Origin: Candidatus Hodarchaeota archaeon
Lineage (GTDB): Archaea; Asgardarchaeota; Heimdallarchaeia; Hodarchaeales; Hodarchaeaceae
Assembly: GCA_016839665.1 (NCBI GenBank)
Contig: JAEOTU010000106.1
Coordinates: forward strand, 1 to 8,517
Direction: 5' to 3'
DNA: 8,517 nucleotides
Shown here: one piece after another, positions 1-6,213 of the stretch
How the letters are laid out: each line of letters starts with the position of its first letter
Position numbering within the stretch: position 1 is the first letter of the stretch
Program-made: the position numbers and the translations under genes
Notes under the pieces: model-generated
Database searches by the model: none
Told to the model about the DNA's origin: nothing
What the model saw: the letters and a program-made list of their open reading frames with translations, nothing else

Positions 1-1
1 A

Positions 2-550
2 AATTGCCAAATATATACCCCTATGATTGGTAATTTTGGTGTTGGGGGTTATGGGTACGGGTTTGCTATTCATGAAGATTTTTTTGGCTACAAAATAGTT
101 CATCATTCTGGTAGCAGAATAGGAGCAAGTGCTTGGATTGCGATGCTGCCTGAATTGAAACTGGGTGTTGTAATTCTTGCTAATAAGCATCCAAGTCCAC
201 GATTGCTAGCATTAGGGACTCTTGCTTTACTCCTCGGTATTAATTTAGAAGAAAGATTTCCACTTTTTCGTTATAGAAATCATTTAGAAAGACTAACAGG
301 TGAATACGAACTCTTTAAGGGAGTATCTAAGATGAAAATTACCTCCAAGGAAGGAGGTTTATATTATCAATTTGAGGGTTGGGGGATAGATTCACCCATA
401 ATCCCCTTTGAAAGCGATTTTGATAATCTAATTACATTTAATTATTATTTTATCACAGAAGTGGGGGAAAAAGAGCCCATCCAATTTGAACTCGATAATA
501 ATAACACTATGTGGATGCATCATGACCGATTAAAATGGAAAAAAATTTGA
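2..550 (+). CDS. Beta-lactamase-related serine hydrolase, C-terminal part (5' truncated by window edge)
   Basis: The frame is open to the left edge (seven codons lie before the first ATG at 23), so this is the 3' part of a longer gene and the ATG is an internal Met, not the start. Counting from that Met, residues 9-53 have the typical end of the class C beta-lactamase/penicillin-binding esterase fold: GYGYGFAI, then HHSG (28-30 HSG, the usual third motif in place of KTG), then a strand pattern ending VVILANK. Residues 85-175 form a separate beta-rich tail (LTGEYELF... onward), as in family members carrying a C-terminal DUF3471/lipocalin-like domain. The SxxK nucleophile motif and YxN motif would lie upstream, outside the window, so activity cannot be judged. 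Members act as peptidases, esterases or amidases; the substrate is unknown. The gene converges on the next one with 33 bp between stops. Confidence 0.8.
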   Translation, partial: NCQIYTPMIGNFGVGGYGYGFAIHEDFFGYKIVHHSGSRIGASAWIAMLPELKLGVVILANKHPSPRLLALGTLALLLGINLEERFPLFRYRNHLERLTGEYELFKGVSKMKITSKEGGLYYQFEGWGIDSPIIPFESDFDNLITFNYYFITEVGEKEPIQFELDNNNTMWMHHDRLKWKKI

Positions 551-583
551 CAATAACTCCAGAAATTTGAGGAATGTATTTCT

Positions 584-1321
584 CTAAGACAGTAGAAATG
601 TTTCGTTGAATTTTGACATTGTAAAACAGGCTTTGATGCACTTACCGCACACATCAGCCCCTAAATCTAAATATAAAATATATTTTCGACAGTTTTCGCG
701 ATAATCTTTCAGATTCGCTTGTTTTTTTAGGAATGGGCACACTTCGTAACACGCACTGCAATCTTCACAAGTTCTTTCTAGTCTCTGATCATAATCAAAC
801 TCGTATGGAGTTAAAACTGAAGTAAATCTAAACGCACAACTGAACTGTGGATGAATAATCAAATTATTCTTTCCCCGCCAGCCCATCCCAGCTAGTTCTC
901 CGATTAAACGATGTGAAATTGTTAATGGGAAAAATTCTTGAACATGACTAATTTTTTTAACCAGTCCATCAATTGTCGGAAGTATAGGTACTCCCTGAAC
1001 TAAGTCAGCAATTCTTTCGGATAATATTTTTAGTTGTTGATTCAATTCCTTATAGGAGTTTGCATAGATTTCCCATTTATTCTTTTCCTGATCAATAACT
1101 AATATTTCTTCTTCAGTGTAAGCAAGAGCAAGACTAATAATTGAGCCATTCTCCACAAAAGGTTGAAATTCATGCTTACATAGATTCTTCAACTTCTTTT
1201 GTTGAATGGGCATTAAATTGTCATAAACGAGAGAGAAGCTAGTAATTTTCAAATCACACTTTCGATTAAAGGTCTGGGCACCCCTTTCAAATATTTCCTT
1301 TAGTTCAGTTTTAGTGGCCAT
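584..1321 (-). CDS. QueG-like double [4Fe-4S] cluster protein (short form, function uncertain)
   Basis: A 245-aa protein with an ATG start. Residues 144-152 (AGMGWRGKN) followed by LIIHPQF and SVLTPYEFD match the core of the epoxyqueuosine reductase (QueG) family and related corrinoid/iron-sulfur reductases. Two ferredoxin-type cysteine sets follow: C185, C188, C191, C195-P (CxxCxxCxxxCP), and C211 with C225, C228, C232, where the last Cys is followed by Phe instead of the usual Pro. Eight Cys suffice for two [4Fe-4S] clusters. QueG proteins are usually above 300 aa with a C-terminal HEAT-like part; this one stops right after the clusters. Where QueG has its D-x-G-P catalytic segment before the AGLGW motif, this sequence reads PLTISHRL with no Asp. 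It is therefore probably a redox paralog and not a tRNA queuosine enzyme, which also fits archaea using archaeosine. A cytosolic redox role is inferred. Confidence 0.75.
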   Translation of the reverse strand: MATKTELKEIFERGAQTFNRKCDLKITSFSLVYDNLMPIQQKKLKNLCKHEFQPFVENGSIISLALAYTEEEILVIDQEKNKWEIYANSYKELNQQLKILSERIADLVQGVPILPTIDGLVKKISHVQEFFPLTISHRLIGELAGMGWRGKNNLIIHPQFSCAFRFTSVLTPYEFDYDQRLERTCEDCSACYEVCPFLKKQANLKDYRENCRKYILYLDLGADVCGKCIKACFTMSKFNETFLLS

Positions 1322-1327
1322 GATTTT

Positions 1328-1366
1328 CTTTCCTATGATGAAATAATTAAGGAATTTGTTAAATAA
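1328..1366 (-). promoter_or_regulatory. Promoter and ribosome-binding region of the QueG-like gene
   Basis: Read on the minus strand, an AT-rich TATA-like element TTATTTAAC (1358-1366) lies about 40 nt before the ATG. AGGAAAG (1328-1334) lies 6 nt before the ATG and could act as a weak Shine-Dalgarno. A second TATA-like element, GATATATC (1367-1374), lies just beyond. Spacing would give a leader of roughly 15 nt. Pattern-based only. Confidence 0.35.
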
Positions 1367-1395
1367 GATATATCGATTTACTAATTCTTCTCATT

Positions 1396-1405
1396 TTTCG
1401 CGAAA
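1396..1405. promoter_or_regulatory. Palindrome TTTCGCGAAA, possible operator
   Basis: A perfect 10-bp palindrome with a GC core inside otherwise AT-rich DNA. It sits between the divergent QueG-like and TrmB-type genes, about 75-85 nt from each start codon. The position suits a regulator binding site controlling one or both genes, perhaps the neighbouring TrmB-type protein. Palindromes of this length occur by chance in a window of this size, so support is weak. Confidence 0.2.
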
Positions 1406-1445
1406 CCATAAACAATAAGCTAAAATCCCTTGATGCTTCTCTTAA

Positions 1446-1461
1446 ATGAAATTTTTATATA
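1446..1461 (+). promoter_or_regulatory. Archaeal promoter (BRE-like + TATA box) of the TrmB-type gene
   Basis: ATGAAA (1446-1451) resembles a TFB-recognition element and is followed by TTTATATA (1454-1461), a near-ideal archaeal TATA box. The TATA centre is about 26 nt before the TTG at 1483, so transcription would be expected to begin at or next to that codon, giving a leaderless mRNA if the TTG is the true start. Confidence 0.6.
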
Positions 1462-1482
1462 CATTAGTATTATCTTCAGCTT

Positions 1483-2499
1483 TTGAGTTTAGTAGAATAT
1501 AATTCGTGGTTAAAAATGGTTGGAATTACCCTCTCCTCAGATGAACTGCAGATTATCTTCGACATTTTGGGATTAGATGAAGATCAGAGTTTAGTGTACT
1601 TAACCCTTCTATCTGCAGGCACATTAACTCTGGGCCAGATAAGTCAGCTAACAGGACTACATTACATTAAAGTTCGTGATGCTATGGAGGTTCTTGTGGG
1701 AGGAGATTATGTCGATTGGACCTCAGGAAAAATAAACCGATATTTTGCACAAGAACCGTTCTTAAAAGCTTTTTTACTGGCTTACGATACTTTTACCTTA
1801 CTATCCATTCGTAAAGCAGCCAACAAAAAGATTTCAGCTATCGATGAGAATTTTAATGCTCAAATTCAAAGGTCATTTGACCGTTTATCTGAAGAGAATC
1901 GTACTGCGATGCAGGAAGCATATAATCTGATAAAAATGAGCTTGGAGGAACAACAGAAACAGATTGATAGTGAGATTTCTGCTTTAAATTATACTATCAA
2001 AGAAATGAAAAGCCGATTGGAAAGCCTATTCGATCTGTCTCGCAAATTAAACATAGCAACAAAACAAGATTGGAGTGGATTAACCACTGACTTAATTTTT
2101 GGTGAAACAACTTTTTTACTCCTTTTAAAAGACATCACTTCTCGAACCAAAGCTTCGTTAACTGTATTAATGCCACATCCTGAAATACAAACAATAATGA
2201 CTGCAATTAAGTTGCCTCTTCCAGTCCGTGCACGAACAGCGTTTATTGGGGACTTCTCGAAAATTCCACGCTCTATCCTAGAAAAAGCAATTTCAGCACA
2301 GGTAAAATTGAAAGAAACATCTGTTGATTTCTGGGGATGCATTCGAGATAATGAAGAAGTGCTCATCGGATTGTTACCACAGGTTTCACAACAAGAAGAA
2401 GTTGTTGGGATAACAAGCACAAATCCCACAATGGTTCAATTTCTTGGCCAACAAATCCGAGTCTATGCCACGAAAGGAAAAGATTTAATCATTAATTAA
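1483..2499 (+). CDS. TrmB-family transcriptional regulator with C-terminal PLD-like effector domain
   Basis: A 338-aa protein. Residues 18-88 form a winged helix-turn-helix of the TrmB type (ILGLDEDQSLVYLTLLSAG, then GQISQLTGLHYIKVRDAMEVL, then a wing ending INRYFAQ). Residues about 118-185 are charged and heptad-like, a likely coiled coil for dimerisation. Residues 200-335 alternate hydrophobic strands and helices (FGETTFLLLLKDI, ASLTVLMPH, VVGITSTNPTMVQFLG), resembling the phospholipase-D-like C-terminal domain of TrmB regulators, which in other members senses sugars or other ligands. No HKD catalytic motif is seen, as expected for a sensor. The start is taken as TTG 1483, because it lies about 26 nt after the TATA box; ATG 1516 (codon 12) would retain the whole HTH and is a real alternative. 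The gene is divergent from the iron-sulfur gene. Ligand and targets are unknown. Confidence 0.8.
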   Translation: MSLVEYNSWLKMVGITLSSDELQIIFDILGLDEDQSLVYLTLLSAGTLTLGQISQLTGLHYIKVRDAMEVLVGGDYVDWTSGKINRYFAQEPFLKAFLLAYDTFTLLSIRKAANKKISAIDENFNAQIQRSFDRLSEENRTAMQEAYNLIKMSLEEQQKQIDSEISALNYTIKEMKSRLESLFDLSRKLNIATKQDWSGLTTDLIFGETTFLLLLKDITSRTKASLTVLMPHPEIQTIMTAIKLPLPVRARTAFIGDFSKIPRSILEKAISAQVKLKETSVDFWGCIRDNEEVLIGLLPQVSQQEEVVGITSTNPTMVQFLGQQIRVYATKGKDLIIN

Positions 2500-2510
2500 G
2501 TGAACTCATC

Positions 2511-2517
2511 TATAAAT
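2511..2517 (+). promoter_or_regulatory. TATA box of the YciI-like gene
   Basis: TATAAAT lies in the 40-bp gap after the TrmB-type stop codon. Its centre is 26 nt before the GTG start at 2540, again predicting a leaderless transcript. It argues that the YciI-like gene can be transcribed independently of the regulator, although read-through from upstream is not excluded. Confidence 0.5.
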
Positions 2518-2539
2518 GACTTTGATTCAATAGAATTAG

Positions 2540-2824
2540 GTGCATGACATTTTGACTGAACATAATGCTTATTTTATAACAATTCGAGGAATTCGTGAAG
2601 ACTTTCCCATAAACATGACTGTAGAAGAAACAAAAATCATGACAGACCATATTGACTACCTCCAAGGATTAATGGAAAAAGGAAAGTTAATCATGGCTGG
2701 CCGAAATCTTGAAAATGATTCTGGATACATAATTTTGAACACGAAATCGTTAGATGAAGCAAAAACACTTATGTCGAATGATCCCTCTGTCAAATTTAAC
2801 GTTGTTCTTCCGACATTTGAATAA
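2540..2824 (+). CDS. YciI-like (YCII-related) domain protein
   Basis: A 94-aa single-domain protein. The pattern is that of the YciI/DGPF-related ferredoxin-like fold: YFITIRGIR strand (11-19), DHIDYLQGLMEKGKLIMAGR (36-55) with the conserved His37 and the G-x-L-x-x-x-G turn, SGYIILNTKSLDEAKTL (61-77), then NDPSVKFNVV (80-89) with the conserved Asp-Pro. Family members are small dimeric cytosolic proteins; a few have lyase or dehydrochlorinase-like activity, but most have no known substrate. GTG 2540 directly follows an in-frame TAG, so it is the most upstream start possible; TTG 2552 is the alternative and also leaves the domain complete. There is no convincing Shine-Dalgarno, consistent with a leaderless message. 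It follows the TrmB-type gene by 40 bp, which may mean functional association. Confidence 0.75.
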   Translation: MHDILTEHNAYFITIRGIREDFPINMTVEETKIMTDHIDYLQGLMEKGKLIMAGRNLENDSGYIILNTKSLDEAKTLMSNDPSVKFNVVLPTFE

Positions 2825-2840
2825 TTTCGTGTAGCATTGC

Positions 2841-2978
2841 TTAAATCCTAACGGATTCAATGTACCAAAGTTGCTTAACCTCTTCTTTCTTGGTGGTAAT
2901 ACCACCATTGTGTATCAATGTTGCAGTTTCGTGGATAGTAGAGAGAGACTTTTGATTCCAAGCATTTAGAATTAACAT
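2841..2978 (-). CDS. Possible 45-aa small protein downstream of the nucleotidase-like gene
   Basis: An ATG-initiated 45-codon ORF begins 23 bp after the nucleotidase-like stop and ends 16 bp before the YciI-like stop on the opposite strand. The same frame is open further upstream, back to a TAA overlapping the nucleotidase 3' end. The composition looks protein-like: a hydrophobic start (MLILNAW), a polar middle (STIHETATLIHNGG) and a charged, amphipathic end (KKEEVKQLWYIESVRI). I recognise no family and see no Shine-Dalgarno. It could be a small translated gene, the remnant of a longer gene, or chance; it also contains the inverted repeat at 2891-2907. An ORF of this length can arise by chance in such DNA. 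Confidence 0.25.
   Translation of the reverse strand: MLILNAWNQKSLSTIHETATLIHNGGITTKKEEVKQLWYIESVRI
2891..2907. repeat. Perfect inverted repeat TGGTGGT-aat-ACCACCA
   Basis: Two 7-nt arms separated by 3 nt form a stable hairpin, GC-richer than its surroundings, in the 177-bp space between convergent genes. A pyrimidine-rich stretch (2880-2890) precedes it on the plus strand, but no T-run follows on either strand, so it is not a classical intrinsic terminator. It may help end or stabilise transcripts from one or both sides. Confidence 0.5.
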
Positions 2979-3001
2979 AGATATAGTTAGTTCTGATCTG
3001 A

Positions 3002-4639
3002 TTAGAGGATTTTTCTTTTATTTTTCCGTAAAAAACTGAATAGTAGAAGCAAGCTTATACCAATTTGAATAGACAGCCATGGTGTCGGATAAAATTCAAA
3101 GGTTATATTGGTTCTTGTAACAGTTTCTTGGAAGAATGATGAAGTAGGGCAGCTTTCTTCATATCGATTATCATATGCATAAATTGCTAAGTCATCAAGA
3201 GATTTGAAATATAAAAGAGTGGCATTTCGATAATGGATACCTAGGTTTATCGCTTCAAATCGATCTTGGTAGTAATGATACCATAAGTAATCTAAAATTA
3301 AGCCTTGATAAGTTTTACTGGTGTTTAATTCCTCGAATGTTGATTTGTTTATCTGTATCTGGCAGGAAAGTATGTTTCCTCCACAATGCGAATACTTTAT
3401 ACCCGAAAAAGCAAATCCTCCACGATTATCCTCAATGAACTTCATTAGTTCCAATCCAGTTATATTAAAAGCCATCAAATAGTCCTCAAATGGAATAACG
3501 GACACGACATCCGATAAGGTTATCTGACCAGCACGGAAGTAGTCCCTAAATCCTCCACCACAATTAGCAACACCAAAGTTGTAACTATAATTTGATGCAA
3601 AGAGGAAACTATCTGTAACGAGGACTCCAATTCCCAATCCCCGATTATCATAGATATTTTGGCTAGAGTAGGTAATCATCTTTGTAGCATTAATTTTTTC
3701 TTCCCATAAATCCACAACAACCTGAATATTCTCATCAGGCTCCAGATCCCCTTCAATATTATCGATTAATGACCCCTCAGTAGAGAGTAAATTCTTGGTT
3801 TCAAAATCAATGTACAATTGAATCTTGGCATATTGTCCACATTTATGACCAGCTAATCCAATAGTAGCATTTCCAATCGAAGTTATTTCTGGAAAACCTC
3901 CACCTCCTAAGAAGACCGAAATGTTTAGATCTACAACTTTATTGGCCAAGGACCTAAGTTCACCACCGTTCAAATGAGCTAGGACAACTATAATATCTAC
4001 TCCTTTCTCCTTGATTTGAGGAATAAATCGTCGTAATGCAGCTTCATAACCACCAAAATCAAAGTAGCGCGTATTTCTCGGATGAGCTAATTGGGGAGTA
4101 GCTGTAGTTGTTAAACCAATAAAACCAACTCGAATCCCTGAATGGTTCTGGATAGCATAAGGGATAGTAAAGTTTGCAAGATCTGTTGTTCCTTTCAGAT
4201 AGATATTGCTAGATAGAATCGGATAAGTAGAGCGATTTTGTCTCTCCACCATCGATTGAATCCCATATTCAAATTCATGATTTCCAATAGCTGCAGCATT
4301 AAAACCCATTGCATTCATGGTGTCAACAATTGCCAAACCTTTACTAAGGGTGGCAGCAGCAGGACCTGTGTTTTGATCCCCACCTGTGGTTAGAATGAAA
4401 GAGTTATTCGCAATATTGGGATCATATCCTTCCTGCTTAAAATAACTCATCAAAGTTGCCATACCTCCAAAGCTATCGTGTGGATTGAGCCACCCCTCTA
4501 GATCATTAATATGAAGAATTGTCAATTTTTGAATTGTTGGCTGAGCACAACTTATAGTTACCTGATTTGAGGTCAGAGTTGAAAATAGCATTGGTACGAT
4601 TATTAAGGACAAAATGAATAAGAATTTTTTACTATGCAA
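3002..4639 (-). CDS. Secreted, membrane-anchored 5'-nucleotidase-like (UshA-type) protein with altered metal site
   Basis: A 545-aa protein. Residues 1-32 are a signal peptide (KK, then a hydrophobic run). Residues 38-285 are the calcineurin-like metallophosphoesterase domain: LHINDLEG (D46), GGDQN (D88), GNHEFEYG (N120, H121, E122), VVLAHLNGG (H222). The C-terminal 5'-nucleotidase domain follows (about 318-490), with NCGGGFRD (359-366), VIPFEDYLMAFNITG and GGFAFSGIKY. A membrane segment at 522-537 ends in the basic tail RKNKRK, placing both domains outside the cell. Family members hydrolyse nucleotides or nucleotide sugars. Odd points: the usual DxH reads D46-x-E48, and the usual GHxH/GHxQ segment reads GGGGFP (245-250), so three expected metal ligands are absent. 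Start is TTG 4639, supported by GAGG five nt before it. About 13 N-glycosylation sequons are present. The protease gene lies 179 bp upstream. Confidence 0.85.
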   Translation of the reverse strand: MHSKKFLFILSLIIVPMLFSTLTSNQVTISCAQPTIQKLTILHINDLEGWLNPHDSFGGMATLMSYFKQEGYDPNIANNSFILTTGGDQNTGPAAATLSKGLAIVDTMNAMGFNAAAIGNHEFEYGIQSMVERQNRSTYPILSSNIYLKGTTDLANFTIPYAIQNHSGIRVGFIGLTTTATPQLAHPRNTRYFDFGGYEAALRRFIPQIKEKGVDIIVVLAHLNGGELRSLANKVVDLNISVFLGGGGFPEITSIGNATIGLAGHKCGQYAKIQLYIDFETKNLLSTEGSLIDNIEGDLEPDENIQVVVDLWEEKINATKMITYSSQNIYDNRGLGIGVLVTDSFLFASNYSYNFGVANCGGGFRDYFRAGQITLSDVVSVIPFEDYLMAFNITGLELMKFIEDNRGGFAFSGIKYSHCGGNILSCQIQINKSTFEELNTSKTYQGLILDYLWYHYYQDRFEAINLGIHYRNATLLYFKSLDDLAIYAYDNRYEESCPTSSFFQETVTRTNITFEFYPTPWLSIQIGISLLLLFSFLRKNKRKIL

Positions 4640-4644
4640 CTTTT

Positions 4645-4681
4645 CCTCAGCTCCCGAGGAGGAGTGAATGAAGCATAAAAG
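4645..4681 (-). promoter_or_regulatory. Promoter and Shine-Dalgarno of the nucleotidase-like gene
   Basis: On the minus strand, CTTTTATG (4674-4681) is a TATA-like element about 38 nt before the TTG start. GAGG (4645-4648) is a Shine-Dalgarno with 5-nt spacing, which decides for the TTG at 4639. The SD can pair with an upstream CCTC copy (TCCTC, 7-nt loop, GAGGA), a small hairpin that could mask it. Confidence 0.45.
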
Positions 4682-4700
4682 ACTTCGAATATCCCTTAAG

Positions 4701-4712
4701 ATAATATATTAT
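4701..4712. promoter_or_regulatory. AT palindrome ATAATATATTAT, alternative TATA element or operator
   Basis: A perfect 12-bp palindrome about 62-73 nt upstream of the nucleotidase-like start. It could be a second TATA box on the minus strand, giving a leader near 40 nt that would contain the SD hairpin, or a protein-binding site. AT-only palindromes are common by chance in this DNA. Confidence 0.25.
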
Positions 4713-4782
4713 TTTTTCTTCCTTAAAACATTTCGTTCTAGTGCATTAAGCATTACTGAACTACTATCTCTTTAACAGGCGG

Positions 4783-4789
4783 AAAAAAA
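4783..4789 (-). terminator. T-tract terminator after the subtilisin-like gene
   Basis: The minus strand has a run of seven T residues 30-36 nt after the protease stop codon, with no strong hairpin before it. T-tracts of this kind are the usual archaeal termination signal. It would separate the protease transcript from that of the nucleotidase-like gene. Confidence 0.4.
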
Positions 4790-4818
4790 CTTGCACTTTA
4801 GGTTCAATACTAGTTTAG

Positions 4819-6159
4819 CTAATCATTGGATTTTTTTCTTAAATGACGGAACACAACACCTAGAAAGAGGCCGAGGGCAAATATAAAGAACAAAAAACCA
4901 TCCATGGATGTTGTTTTCGATGTCATTAAGGATGTATTTGTGGTTTCTAAAGTTGCCCTAGAAGTAGTTATCGATTCTGATGTTGTTGGAGATGTCTCTA
5001 TAGTGTTTGATGTTGTTGAAGATATGGTTGTTGTCTCAGAGGTTGTCGATGAAGAAGATGGGACTATGGTCGATGTTGAATTAGTGTTCATTTCTTCGAT
5101 GATTTCAATAGCATGGGTTACATTAATCATACCAAATCCAAATATGTTATCTCTCCCTTCTCCACCTAGATCTTCCACTGTCTGTTGCAGGATTGATCGA
5201 GCTTCGGTGTTGTTTAAAGCCTGATCATAACTAAGCATAAGCGCTAATGTGCCAGAAACATGTGGAGCAGCCATAGATGTACCCGATGAAAGCTTATAAT
5301 TACCTCCAGGAATTGTGGAATTTACACTAGCACCTGGCGCAACGAATTCCACTTCTGGGCCTTGATTTGAATAAGATTGGATATTTTTTGCAGCATCAAT
5401 TGCACCAACCGCGATTACATGGTGATTATTAGCTGGCCGAGAAACTATTGAGTGATCATTTCCAGCAGACGCAACGATGAGCACTTCCTTCTTGAAGGCA
5501 TATTCTAAAGCGCCCTCAACGATTTGATAAGAAGTAGCATTGGTGAGTTCCTCATCATAAATTCCAATACTCATAGAAATAATGTGAGCTCCATTATCAG
5601 CAGCATAACGAATAGCTTCTGCAACAGTTATGTCAGGGTTCAAGTTGTTTTCATTCACGACTCTTAGGGTCATAATTGTAACATTAGGAGCAACTCCAAC
5701 CACTCCATAATTATTCAAACGAGCTGCGATCGTACCCGTGACGTGAGTTCCATGATTAATTAAACTCGTTGAAGAACCGTAAAGACTGAAGCTAAAAGGA
5801 TCATTGTTATTCTGGACAAAATCCCATCCATGGCAATCATCAATATATCCATTCTTATCATCATCAATATTATTGTCAGGAGTTTCACCTGAGTTATTCC
5901 AAAGGATGTTCTCCAGATCAGGATGATTGGCGTCCAGTCCAGTATCGAGAACTGCCACTACAATCTCTGGGGATCCACGAGTTCGATTCCAAACCTTGTC
6001 TGCTCCGATTAGGGTAATACCATAGGGAAGTTCATCTGTATAATCGAATTTTATTGCTAGACTGTGTTTGTTACTAATTTCATTAGTTAAAGACAGAGAA
6101 AAATAGGAAATCACCAATACCATAAGCAAGTAAACATAACCAAACTTCTTTTGATTCAC
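4819..6159 (-). CDS. Secreted, membrane-anchored subtilisin-like serine protease (S8)
   Basis: A 446-aa protein. Residues 1-25 are a signal peptide. The catalytic domain spans about 45-350: VAVLDTGLDANHPDL (Asp72), NHGTHVTGTIAA (His136), ASAGNDH (oxyanion Asn234), SSGTSMAAPHVSGTLALML (nucleophile Ser295). DDDKNGYIDD...GWDF (99-113) is the Asp-rich loop, probably calcium-binding, common in thermitase-like subtilases. All catalytic residues are present, so it should be active outside the cell. Only about 20 residues separate the signal peptide from the catalytic domain, so there is no full I9-type inhibitory propeptide. Residues 359-419 are a Ser/Thr linker, then DGF, a membrane segment (421-437) and the basic tail RHLRKK. 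Nine N-glycosylation sequons are seen. Start is GTG 6159, with AAGGA eight nt upstream; a nearby ATG (6169) is out of frame and stops after three codons. Confidence 0.92.
   Translation of the reverse strand: MNQKKFGYVYLLMVLVISYFSLSLTNEISNKHSLAIKFDYTDELPYGITLIGADKVWNRTRGSPEIVVAVLDTGLDANHPDLENILWNNSGETPDNNIDDDKNGYIDDCHGWDFVQNNNDPFSFSLYGSSTSLINHGTHVTGTIAARLNNYGVVGVAPNVTIMTLRVVNENNLNPDITVAEAIRYAADNGAHIISMSIGIYDEELTNATSYQIVEGALEYAFKKEVLIVASAGNDHSIVSRPANNHHVIAVGAIDAAKNIQSYSNQGPEVEFVAPGASVNSTIPGGNYKLSSGTSMAAPHVSGTLALMLSYDQALNNTEARSILQQTVEDLGGEGRDNIFGFGMINVTHAIEIIEEMNTNSTSTIVPSSSSTTSETTTISSTTSNTIETSPTTSESITTSRATLETTNTSLMTSKTTSMDGFLFFIFALGLFLGVVFRHLRKKSND
4906..5085 (-). repeat. Low-complexity Ser/Thr linker coding region
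   Basis: Residues 359-418 of the protease are almost only Ser and Thr with scattered Glu, Asn and Pro. The DNA is correspondingly low in complexity and yields a Val/Asp-rich open frame on the plus strand (4904-5224), which I take as a shadow. In the protein it is a flexible, probably O-glycosylated stalk holding the catalytic domain away from the membrane and through the surface layer. Such tracts expand and contract easily, so length may vary between strains. Confidence 0.8.
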
Positions 6160-6167
6160 TGGTTCAT

Positions 6168-6203
6168 TCCTTCTTGAATGTCACAAGGCAAATAATGATA
6201 AAC
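6168..6203 (-). promoter_or_regulatory. Promoter and Shine-Dalgarno of the protease gene
   Basis: On the minus strand, GTTTATC (6197-6203) is a TATA-like element about 40 nt before the GTG start, and AAGGA (6168-6172) is a Shine-Dalgarno with 8-nt spacing. The arrangement is like that of the nucleotidase-like gene: TATA near -40 to the codon, a short leader and an SD. Confidence 0.4.
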
Positions 6204-6213
6204 TGGATCAAAC

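Noticed and set aside
1989..2429. Minus-strand 146-codon frame
   Set aside because: Lies fully inside the TrmB-type regulator, whose domain structure is convincing; the antisense product is Cys/Ser/Arg-rich without a recognisable fold.
2825..3001. Possible tRNA or structured RNA around the TGGTGGT hairpin
   Set aside because: No T-loop (GGTTCRANNCC-like) sequence, no cloverleaf pairing and low GC outside the one hairpin.
4904..5224. Plus-strand 106-codon frame rich in Val and Asp
   Set aside because: It is the antisense of the protease Ser/Thr linker (TCN/ACN codons read backwards) and end of the catalytic domain; no promoter or ribosome site.
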